This document shows positions 46,056 through 52,238 of a DNA stretch of 64,000 nucleotides, piece by piece. The position numbers and the translations under genes were made by a program. Source of the DNA: Microbacterium sp. 5K110. Lineage in GTDB: Bacteria > Actinomycetota > Actinomycetes > Actinomycetales > Microbacteriaceae. Within the stretch, counting starts at the first letter, position 1. Each line of letters starts with the position of its first letter. The notes beneath the pieces are model-generated. The model was given only the letters and a program-made list of their open reading frames with translations. It had not been told where the DNA came from and did not search any database. Location of the stretch: assembly GCF_005774735.1 (NCBI RefSeq), contig NZ_VBUM01000004.1, forward strand, positions 1 through 64,000, in the 5' to 3' direction.

Positions 46056-46882
46056 GCGATCGCACGTGCGCCTGGTGCCGTGGGCTGATCCCCGCCGCCG
46101 CGCGCCGAGACGCCGTGTGCTGCTCCGTGCGGTGCCGGCAGGCTCGGCACCGGTTCAATTCCGGGGTAGGCGTCGCGACCGACGTCGGCGACGACGTCTT
46201 GCGCCTGGCATACGCCGACCCGCCCTACCCGGGGAAGTCACGCCGCTACTACGGCAGCCACCCCGACTACGCGGGCGAGGTGGATCACACGCGTCTCATC
46301 GAGCAGCTCAGCGACGGATACGACGGGTGGGCGTTGTCGACGTCAGCGGAGGCGTTGCAGTCGGTGCTCGCGATGTGCCCGGCTGGGTCGCGTGTCGCCG
46401 TGTGGGTCCGGGGCGAGCGGCCGACCCGTAGCGCGGGCCCGCTGAACGCATGGGAACCGGTCATCTATTGGGGTGGCAGGCGGGACGCGTCGCGTTCCAC
46501 CATGGCGGGCGAGAAGGCGTCGCGCCCACCAGGTGGACGCGTCGCGGAGGACCTGCCCGACGCGTCGCGTGACACCGGCGCGCCGCGACCCGTCGCGCCG
46601 GCCGGCGGTCACGACGCGTCGCGCCGCGCGGCCGCGAGCGGTTCGCTGGTGGCCGCGGTCGACGCGTCGCTCGGATCCGCGCGACGTGTCGACGTGCTCG
46701 CCTATCGTCCGGGTGCCCGCACCACCGAGCCCGCCCGCGTGGTCGGCGCCAAGCCGGCCGCGTTCTGCCGGTGGGTATTCGATCTCCTCGGCGCGGAACC
46801 GCAGGACGACTTCACCGACCTGTTCGCCGGCTCGGGCGGCGTCGCCCGAGCATGGGCCGTGTTCTCGGGACGTGCCGCATGA
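46052..46882 (+). CDS. Phage DNA methyltransferase (DPPY type) with zinc-finger N-terminus
   Basis: A 276-residue probable N6-adenine or N4-cytosine methyltransferase. The N-terminus has CAWCRGLIPAAARRDAVCCS (zinc-finger-like), then the catalytic LAYADPPYPGKSRRYYG motif. Near the C-terminus is the SAM-binding FTDLFAGSGGVARAW motif, so the motif order is catalytic before SAM-binding. Between them is a low-complexity linker (residues about 140-210) in which the DNA word GACGCGTC recurs. No cognate endonuclease is adjacent, so self-protection or regulation is likely. Confidence 0.75.
   Translation: MSDRTCAWCRGLIPAAARRDAVCCSVRCRQARHRFNSGVGVATDVGDDVLRLAYADPPYPGKSRRYYGSHPDYAGEVDHTRLIEQLSDGYDGWALSTSAEALQSVLAMCPAGSRVAVWVRGERPTRSAGPLNAWEPVIYWGGRRDASRSTMAGEKASRPPGGRVAEDLPDASRDTGAPRPVAPAGGHDASRRAAASGSLVAAVDASLGSARRVDVLAYRPGARTTEPARVVGAKPAAFCRWVFDLLGAEPQDDFTDLFAGSGGVARAWAVFSGRAA
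46484..46670 (+). repeat. Five iterated GACGCGTCGC words inside the methyltransferase gene
   Basis: Copies begin at 46484, 46536, 46559, 46613 and 46661; each contains the palindrome GACGCGTC. Four are in the same reading phase (Asp-Ala-Ser) and one, at 46536, is in another phase, so conservation is at the DNA level rather than in the protein. Partial copies occur near 46517 and 46590. Confidence 0.7.
46861..46877 (+). repeat. 17-bp direct repeat at the methyltransferase stop
   Basis: GTTCTCGGGACGTGCCG is repeated exactly at 47448-47464. Both copies end one or two bases before the ATGA stop/start overlap of their gene, so the repeats bracket the MmcB-like gene. Confidence 0.8.
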
Positions 46883-47469
46883 CTGCTGAGACTGAGCGGA
46901 CAATGCTCGATCGCCTGTGCGTCCGGTACGGCCGCACGTACAAGAACGGCGAGTACGTCGGCCGCGAGTTCGCGCGCGCCGAGCACGTGCCGGTCGGACT
47001 CGGGTTCGAGCGCTCGCGCATCGCGGACTTCCTCGCCGTGCGCATGTTCCTGAGCCACGGATACGAGCACCTATCGACGGCCGAGCGCTCGAGGCTGGCA
47101 CGCGAGGGGGTCCAGTACTGGCGAGACAAGACGCCGACCCTGATCGGGCACGAGGTCAAGGTGTCACGGTCGGACTGGCTGGCTGAGCTACGCGATCCGG
47201 AGAAGGCAGAAGCGTGGAAGCGCTACTGCCACGGCTGGTATCTGGTCGTGTCGGATGCGGCGATCGTGCGCGACGGCGAACTACCCGACGGGTGGGGGCT
47301 GATGGTGAAGCACGGCAAGTCGTTGCGCACTGTGGTGCGCGCGCCGCGGCTGAAGCCCGAGCCGCTCGACATGATGCACACCGCCGCGCTCGTGCGCGCC
47401 GTGATGCACACCCAAGCTCGGGATGCCGCAGCGCTGGCGCGCGCCGCGTTCTCGGGACGTGCCGAATGA
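46879..47469 (+). CDS. MmcB-like PD-(D/E)XK nuclease
   Basis: A 196-residue protein resembling MmcB-family DNA repair proteins. The nuclease-fold motif is LIGHEVKVSRSDWLAELRD (E-x-K), after an N-terminal FERSRIADFLAVRMF region, with RYCHGWYLVV downstream. It probably acts on DNA; the exact role is unknown. Both ends carry the ATGA coupling. The same 17-bp word precedes its start and its stop. Confidence 0.7.
   Translation: MTAETERTMLDRLCVRYGRTYKNGEYVGREFARAEHVPVGLGFERSRIADFLAVRMFLSHGYEHLSTAERSRLAREGVQYWRDKTPTLIGHEVKVSRSDWLAELRDPEKAEAWKRYCHGWYLVVSDAAIVRDGELPDGWGLMVKHGKSLRTVVRAPRLKPEPLDMMHTAALVRAVMHTQARDAAALARAAFSGRAE
47448..47464 (+). repeat. 17-bp direct repeat at the MmcB-like stop
   Basis: Second copy of GTTCTCGGGACGTGCCG, 587 bp after the first, encoding the same C-terminal FSGRA in both genes. 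Confidence 0.8.
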
Positions 47470-48533
47470 TGCCGCGGTTCGCGATGACCTATGTCATCTA
47501 CTGGCCCGAGCGGGCAGTGCTGAAGGTGGGGCGCACGTCGCAGTGGTCCCGTATCGAGGCGATGACGTCGACCGGGGGGCACGTGCTGGTGCTGGCTCGG
47601 GGGACGGATGCCACGTGGGAGCGGGAGGCGCTGCGGGTGCTGGCCCGGTGGTTCCCAGGCGCGTTCCGATCCGAGCTGGACGCGTGGTCGCTCATGCCGT
47701 ACGGCCGCGGCTGGACCGAGTGTTTCACCGTCCCCGAGGACTACCTGCCGTTGGCGGTGGATCTGTGTTTCGAGGGCTTTGCGAGAGGGAACGAGACGGG
47801 TGTCAACGAGGAGCGTTCAGCGGAGGATCAGCGCGGCCGATCTCGACTTCGTCGGGTATCTACGGGCGCCGCACGAGGCGAAGCCGACGGCGATCGGGCT
47901 GTGGACGAAAGCGACGGACGTAGCGGGCCGGTGCCTGCTGGTGCCGGAGCTGATCGCCGCGGCGATCTACCCGGGCGAGGCCGCCGCGGCGTTGGTGGTA
48001 CGGCACGTGTTGATGCTCGAGGAGTCGGGGTTTCTCCTGCGGTACGAGCACGAGGGCGACGAGCTGCTAGCGCTGCTGCATCCGCTGCGGGCCGACAAGC
48101 GCGGGGCGGTGTCGGACTACCCGCCGCCGCCTCCGCGGGGGGTTCCTCGGAATCCCGTGGCTATGGAGGGGGAGCGGGTGAGCGCGCGGGAGCGGGCGGA
48201 GGCGCGGGTGCGTGCCGAGCAGGCCGAGCGGGAGGGCGAGTGGGCAGCGTGGCGGGAGCGGGGCGAGCGCTCCGCGCCGCCGCGTCGGCCGCTGCTGCTG
48301 GACGCCCCGCCGATCGGCTGCGTGGATCACCCGAACGGTCGGCGGGCGGACTGCGGACCCTGCGGCACGGCTCGCCGTCAGCACGACCGGTGGGTGGCGC
48401 AGCAGCGGTACACGGAGCAGCTCACGCGGTGGGAGGAGGAGAGCGATGCAGACGATGCGAAGCCGTGGTGACGCGTGCGTTCCGCTCGCGGAGCGCCGCA
48501 CGGCCGCCGACGACGCGTTCGACGAGTTCCTGA
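47466..48533 (+). CDS. GIY-YIG-like N-terminal protein whose frame lacks a stop and reads through the next gene
   Basis: From ATG 47466 about 111 residues look like a real domain: VIYWPERAVLKVGRTSQWSR resembles GIY-YIG/T5orf172-type sequences, and ALRVLARWFPGAFRSELDAW follows. After about 47800 the composition turns to Gly/Ala/Arg repeats, and the frame continues, without stop, through the gene at 47800 to 48533 (355 aa in all). Either the stop was lost, a base is missing in the assembly, or there is a +1 frameshift. Normal sister junctions have a 4-nt stop/start overlap, which is absent here. Confidence 0.5.
   Translation: MMPRFAMTYVIYWPERAVLKVGRTSQWSRIEAMTSTGGHVLVLARGTDATWEREALRVLARWFPGAFRSELDAWSLMPYGRGWTECFTVPEDYLPLAVDLCFEGFARGNETGVNEERSAEDQRGRSRLRRVSTGAARGEADGDRAVDESDGRSGPVPAGAGADRRGDLPGRGRRGVGGTARVDARGVGVSPAVRARGRRAASAAASAAGRQARGGVGLPAAASAGGSSESRGYGGGAGERAGAGGGAGACRAGRAGGRVGSVAGAGRALRAAASAAAAGRPADRLRGSPERSAGGLRTLRHGSPSARPVGGAAAVHGAAHAVGGGERCRRCEAVVTRAFRSRSAARPPTTRSTSS
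47800..48471 (+). CDS. Phage early protein, possible winged-helix DNA-binding domain
   Basis: A 223-residue protein with a compact helical N-terminal domain (LIAAAIYPGEAAAALVVRHV then LMLEESGFLLRYEHEGDELL), consistent with a winged helix such as those in phage replication or regulatory proteins. The C-terminal half is charged and helical, ending with CVDHPNGRRADCGPCG, a possible zinc site. The start is GTG 47800. It is in the +1 frame relative to the upstream gene. Confidence 0.65.
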   Translation: MSTRSVQRRISAADLDFVGYLRAPHEAKPTAIGLWTKATDVAGRCLLVPELIAAAIYPGEAAAALVVRHVLMLEESGFLLRYEHEGDELLALLHPLRADKRGAVSDYPPPPPRGVPRNPVAMEGERVSARERAEARVRAEQAEREGEWAAWRERGERSAPPRRPLLLDAPPIGCVDHPNGRRADCGPCGTARRQHDRWVAQQRYTEQLTRWEEESDADDAKPW

Positions 48534-48685
48534 GGTCGGTGTCCCGTGCTGGTCGACGTCGGGTCGCGGTGCTCGCTGAGGCGCGGCCGACACCGTGGGA
48601 CGCGGCGCTACAGCGTGAGCGTCGGTACGACGAGGAGACGGACATGCGACGTCGGTTCATTCGAGGGTTGGGGGTAGGTCGATGA
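48446..48685 (+). CDS. Small basic phage protein
   Basis: A 79-residue Arg/Ala-rich helical protein (AADDAFDEFLRSVSRAGRRR). ATG 48446 lies inside the end of the previous gene (26-nt overlap). Its stop overlaps the next ATG (ATGA). The function is unknown. Confidence 0.6.
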   Translation: MQTMRSRGDACVPLAERRTAADDAFDEFLRSVSRAGRRRVAVLAEARPTPWDAALQRERRYDEETDMRRRFIRGLGVGR

Positions 48686-49698
48686 CGCCGTGTGCTCTGG
48701 GTTGTACGGAGACGGGTCGTCACTTCGCCGACTGTTCCGTTTACGACGGGGTCGATCACGTCAACCCGTGCAGGGGGTGCATGCCGACGGAGGCGCTCGC
48801 CGGCATGGTGGTGTGCGACCGGTGTCGCCGTCGGTTCCGGTGGATGCTGCACGAGGTGTCGGATCTGGTGGGCCGGTTGCGGTCGGTCGCGGACCCGACG
48901 TCGGCGACGTGCTACGAGGATCTCGTGCAGCGGGGCGGCGGGTCGGGCCGCGGCGCGACACGGGCTCCGCTGCCCTCGGACCTGGCGGATGCGTGCACGG
49001 CCGTTCAGATGGGCCTCTGGCGTCTCGCGGGCGCACAGGGGCACCGACCCCGGTCGGACTCCGAGGGCGCAGCTGAGGACGCGAAGGTGCACGCGAAGGT
49101 GATCCTCCGCGCTCTCGAGTCCTGGCACCTCGCGGACGAGTTCCGCATGTCGACGCTGCACGACGTGCTGTGGACTCGCCACGTCGCGGACGAGGACGGG
49201 CTGAGGTCGGGGTGGTCGGCCGCGGATGCCCTGTCGCGGTGGGGGGCAGAACGTCGAGAGTTCCTCGAGCTGGCGCTTGAGCCGTCGCGCGCGCTCAGGC
49301 CGGAGCCGCTGCTGCTGCTCGCGGCAAACGGCCGGGAGCTGTCGGCGCCGATCGCGGAATGGGGAAACGGTGGGGACGGGCTCCTGACGCGGCAGCAGGC
49401 CGCGCAAGAGGCGGGCTCGGATCGCACGCTGCGGCGATGGGTCGCGAAGGGCGAGCTGCGACCGGAGACGTACGCCGTGATCGACGGTGCGCGGCGACCG
49501 ATGTTCCGTCGATCGACAGTGCTCGCGGTGCGGGATCGGATCGGCGCCAACAGGGGCGCCGGGCAGAGGGACGAGAGTGGGCGGTTTGCGTCCCAGGGAG
49601 ATGGGGCCGCGGCATATGGTACTAGGACACACTCACCGAGGGGGCGACGCAGTGAATCTTGTGACCGTGAATGGCGTGCAGATCGAGATCGAAGATGA
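48682..49698 (+). CDS. Phage protein with N-terminal zinc-binding region and C-terminal HTH
   Basis: A 338-residue protein. The N-terminus has clustered cysteines (CALGCTETGRHFADCSVYDG, CRGCMP, CDRCRRRF), and residues 200-300 include an HTH-like LLTRQQAAQEAGSDRTLRRW with KGELRPETYAV. The tail is disordered and Arg-rich. It could be a DNA-binding early regulator. ATG 48682 overlaps the previous stop. It is the last large rightward early gene. Confidence 0.7.
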   Translation: MTPCALGCTETGRHFADCSVYDGVDHVNPCRGCMPTEALAGMVVCDRCRRRFRWMLHEVSDLVGRLRSVADPTSATCYEDLVQRGGGSGRGATRAPLPSDLADACTAVQMGLWRLAGAQGHRPRSDSEGAAEDAKVHAKVILRALESWHLADEFRMSTLHDVLWTRHVADEDGLRSGWSAADALSRWGAERREFLELALEPSRALRPEPLLLLAANGRELSAPIAEWGNGGDGLLTRQQAAQEAGSDRTLRRWVAKGELRPETYAVIDGARRPMFRRSTVLAVRDRIGANRGAGQRDESGRFASQGDGAAAYGTRTHSPRGRRSESCDREWRADRDRR

Positions 49699-50038
49699 TC
49701 GGACCGCTCTCCATGTGCGAGAGGCGCTCATCGACCTGCTGATTGATGGGAGGCGGTTTGCTGTGACGGGGAAGGGCTCGCTGCCCGATGGGTCGATGCG
49801 TCTCACGACCACTGTCGCGGGGCCGGGCTGCGATCTCGTCTTCTACCTGAATGAGGAAGCCGCGGAAATCGAGCTGAACAGCGATTGGTCGTACGCGATG
49901 ATCGCGTGGGCCGAGCAGTCGGGCCGATTCGAGGTGTGGAGCGAGGACGACACTGAACGCGTTATGGACGGGGTCGTGCGGTTGCAGGCGATCGAGGAAG
50001 ACCTGAAGGCATCCGACACGACCGGCTCGACCGCGTAG
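49652..50038 (+). CDS. Phage protein of unknown function
   Basis: A 128-residue acidic protein (IEIEDDRTALHVREALIDLL, FYLNEEAAEIELNSDWSY). The start is GTG 49652, with GAGGGGG upstream, overlapping the previous gene by 47 nt. TATGGT/TACTAG around 49615-49625 could be a -10 for a separate transcript. It sits at the junction with the leftward cassette. Confidence 0.65.
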   Translation: MNLVTVNGVQIEIEDDRTALHVREALIDLLIDGRRFAVTGKGSLPDGSMRLTTTVAGPGCDLVFYLNEEAAEIELNSDWSYAMIAWAEQSGRFEVWSEDDTERVMDGVVRLQAIEEDLKASDTTGSTA

Positions 50039-50092
50039 CAGCCGACGGCCTCGTGGGCGAGCCGGTCCAAGCGGTGCGCCCGGTCGTGTGGC

Positions 50093-50455
50093 TTAGTCCG
50101 CTAGGGCATCTCGGAGTTCGTCGAGCGTGAGGTAGTCGAGTAGCTGGCGGAGCGAATCGGGCATCGTGAGGCCGGCGGCTTGAAGGGCGATCGCCATGCC
50201 GTCGATTGCGATCTGTCGCTCGAAGGCGGTGTCGGGATCGGGGATGTAGCCGGTCTTCATGCGATGGAGCGCGACCTCGCGGAGCGCAGATCCCCGGTCC
50301 TGCGTGGCGGCGGCTTGTGATTCGGCCTGCTCGTGCTGCGCTTGAGCGTGTTCGATGATCTGCTCCGGAATGCGCGTGATGCGGTAAATGAAAATCGCCA
50401 CGCCCGCGAAGATGACTCCGATGCCGAGGAGCATGAGCAAGTGGCCCGCGTTCAT
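50093..50455 (-). CDS. Leftward single-pass membrane protein
   Basis: A 120-residue protein with one N-terminal hydrophobic helix (LLMLLGIGVIFAGVAIFIYR) followed by a helical, charged cytosolic or extracytosolic domain (IIEHAQAQHEQAESQAAATQ). It is the last gene of the leftward cassette 50093-51828, and no family is recognised. Start ATG 50455. Confidence 0.65.
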   Translation of the reverse strand: MNAGHLLMLLGIGVIFAGVAIFIYRITRIPEQIIEHAQAQHEQAESQAAATQDRGSALREVALHRMKTGYIPDPDTAFERQIAIDGMAIALQAAGLTMPDSLRQLLDYLTLDELRDALAD

Positions 50456-50464
50456 GCCGGCAGG

Positions 50465-50764
50465 CTAGGGCCGCTCGGCGGCTGTGGGGTTTCGGGTCGG
50501 TGAACGAGGGGAGGCCTGCGTCCGAGGGTTGGAACGCTCGGGTTCCGACCGATCGGTAGCTCGGTCGGTCACGGTGCGAGGTTTGCGGCCCGCTCCGGCT
50601 CCCTTTCCGGGGCGGGCCGCGTTCCATTCGTCGATCGTGTCGGGCGTCCAGCCGCGCACGTCGCCGATCTGCGCGTCGGGCTCGGGCATCTTGTACCGGC
50701 TGAGAGTGCTCGCTGCGACGCCGATTCGGTTGGCGACCTCGCTACGCGATAGATACCGGATCAT
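50465..50764 (-). CDS. Leftward HTH protein (AlpA/excisionase-like)
   Basis: A 99-residue protein: an N-terminal helix-turn-helix (MIRYLSRSEVANRIGVAAST, LSRYKMPEPDAQIGDVRGW) with a basic, disordered tail. It may autoregulate the cassette or act on the excision switch. The start ATG 50764 overlaps the upstream small gene (ATGA). Confidence 0.7.
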   Translation of the reverse strand: MIRYLSRSEVANRIGVAASTLSRYKMPEPDAQIGDVRGWTPDTIDEWNAARPGKGAGAGRKPRTVTDRATDRSEPERSNPRTQASPRSPTRNPTAAERP

Positions 50765-50916
50765 TTGCGGGTGCTCTCTCGGCTGATCGTCGCGTACCCG
50801 GTAAGGGCGGCGGCGAGCACGGCGAGAGAGCCGGCCCACACGGCTTCGGCGATGAACGCGAGCGTCGCGGCGATGAGCGCGACGACGATCGCGGCGTATT
50901 CGATTGCTTTCGTCAT
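50761..50916 (-). CDS. 51-residue membrane protein
   Basis: ATG 50916 to the stop at 50761-50763. Two hydrophobic stretches (IEYAAIVVALIAATLAFIAE and WAGSLAVLAAALTGYATI) suggest a small two-pass membrane protein. It is coupled to the HTH gene by an ATGA overlap. Too short for most gene finders, but well formed. Confidence 0.55.
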   Translation of the reverse strand: MTKAIEYAAIVVALIAATLAFIAEAVWAGSLAVLAAALTGYATISRESTRK

Positions 50917-50940
50917 GGTGGGGGTCCGATGATGGACGGC

Positions 50941-50973
50941 GGGGCCGGAGGTACTTTCTCTACCTCCGGCCCC
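50941..50973 (-). terminator. Hairpin terminator inside the leftward cassette
   Basis: GGGGCCGGAGGTA and TACCTCCGGCCCC form a perfect 13-bp stem with a seven-base loop, eight bases after the stop of the 34-residue gene. It should terminate or attenuate the transcript before the 51-residue gene. Confidence 0.65.
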
Positions 50974-50980
50974 TCGTGGT

Positions 50981-51085
50981 CTAGTCCTTCTTCCGTTCTC
51001 CGGCCTTCCTCCACAGTGCTAGGGCTGTGATGAGGGCTGCGGTGGCGGTGATGAGCTTGACCACGTTGTCCACTATCTCGGACAT
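50981..51085 (-). CDS. 34-residue hydrophobic peptide with its own promoter and terminator
   Basis: ATG 51085 to the stop at 50981-50983. The sequence has a single hydrophobic helix (VVKLITATAALITALALW) and a basic/acidic tail, KAGERKKD. A near-perfect ribosome-binding site, AGGAGGTGAG, directly precedes the ATG, and a hairpin terminator follows. The size and layout resemble type I toxin peptides or small holin-like proteins; neither is proven. Confidence 0.6.
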   Translation of the reverse strand: MSEIVDNVVKLITATAALITALALWRKAGERKKD

Positions 51086-51113
51086 CTCACCTCCTCTCTG
51101 TTGTTGTAGCTTA

Positions 51114-51142
51114 ATCATACATCGTCAAGATGCATGAATGCA
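51114..51142 (-). promoter_or_regulatory. Candidate leftward promoter (TGCATT-17-TATGAT)
   Basis: On the minus strand TATGAT lies at 51114-51119, with TGCATT 17 bp further upstream. The latter is part of the symmetrical word TGCATGAATGCA at 51131-51142, a possible operator. It is about 30 bp before the start of the 34-residue gene. Confidence 0.45.
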
Positions 51143-51177
51143 GGTGTCGAGTGAGGAGAATGCGTGCGGAACCCTGT

Positions 51178-51828
51178 TCAGGAGCCGACGAACAGTTGCC
51201 CGATGAGCCCCGAGGCTGCCGCTCCCGCTCCTGCGTTCGCGGCTGACGCGAGCACGCCCTTTAGTGCCGGGATCAGCCGCTTGAGCACCTTCTGATCCGG
51301 GTTCGGCTTGGCAGTCTCGGCGACGATCAACGTCGCGTACTCCCTGGCGACATCGACCTCCTCAGGGTCGATCCCCATTGTTTTTTCGATCAGCGCTAGC
51401 GCACGTCCGACAGCATCCGCCAGGTGCTCGTAGCCTGCTGCCACTGGGAGCTGCTGGGTCACGGTGCTTCCATCCACGGCGATATTGACGTGGCTCCCGT
51501 TCACGACGATGACGTGCCCTCCCTGGGGCGCGGGTGGCTCAGGCGCGGGCGGGGCCGCCGAATACTTGACCTCGATATGGCGTATGCGGCTTGATCCCTG
51601 ATCGCGCACGTCGACCTGACTCGCGTATGCCGATTCGCGACCGCCTCGGGGGTCGTCCCATTCCATGCGGTCGCCGTTGTAGATAGGTACGTCGACCTCG
51701 AAGAATATCGATTCGGGTTGCACCAATGCTTCCGCCTCGAACGGTGCCCGGCCCGGCTTCTCCGGGCCGGGGGTAATCGCGACCTTCTTGGTGCCGCCGA
51801 GTCGGCGCATGGATGTCAAGAAACTCAT
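51178..51828 (-). CDS. Leftward prophage accessory protein of unknown function
   Basis: A 216-residue protein. An N-terminal beta-rich region (ESIFFEVDVPIYNGDRMEWD) is followed by the repeat-like HVIVVNGSHVNIAVDGSTV linker, then helices (DPEEVDVAREYATLIVAETA) and a Gly/Ala-rich hydrophobic C-terminus (GVLASAANAGAGAAASGLIG) that could insert into a membrane. No family is recognised. It is separated from the rightward genes on both sides and is a candidate lysogenic accessory or defence gene. Start ATG 51828. Confidence 0.65.
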   Translation of the reverse strand: MSFLTSMRRLGGTKKVAITPGPEKPGRAPFEAEALVQPESIFFEVDVPIYNGDRMEWDDPRGGRESAYASQVDVRDQGSSRIRHIEVKYSAAPPAPEPPAPQGGHVIVVNGSHVNIAVDGSTVTQQLPVAAGYEHLADAVGRALALIEKTMGIDPEEVDVAREYATLIVAETAKPNPDQKVLKRLIPALKGVLASAANAGAGAAASGLIGQLFVGS

Positions 51829-51931
51829 TCGTACCTCGGGTGTCTCGTCGGCTGATTAGCTGGGTCCAGTTTGGCGGCCCACCGTAATGGCCGCACCCCC
51901 TCGTAAGCTGAGCTTGCGCAAGTCTTGTAAC

Positions 51932-51963
51932 CGAGAGCCCTCGCCCCGCGGCGGGGGCTCTCG
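51932..51963. terminator. Hairpin in the gap before the lysis module
   Basis: CGAGAGCCC and GGGCTCTCG form a 9-bp stem around a GC-rich loop. The rest of the 410-bp gap 51829-52238 contains the palindromes AAGCTGAGCTT (51905-51915) and CTTGCGCAAG (51913-51922) but no gene I can support. It probably holds the start signals of the leftward gene and of the late region. Confidence 0.5.
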
Positions 51964-52238
51964 TCGTTAAACGCGCATCGTCTCTCGGCTGGTGCCCCGG
52001 CTCGAGATCGGCGCACCGCACCGTTTCGCCTCCCCCCTTTGTCGTCGAGCCGCCGCGCATTCATGCGGGCGCCGCATGGGGGCGCGGACGGTTCGGTGTG
52101 CCATGTCCCGCATGGTGCGGGGGAGCAACCGCGGATGCTCTGACAATGCGCGGCGCGGACCCGGCGTGATGACCGGAGGAGCGGGGCGGTGGGCGTATGC
52201 CTCCGCCCCGCTCCGCTCGAACGCGAGAGGAGAGCATG

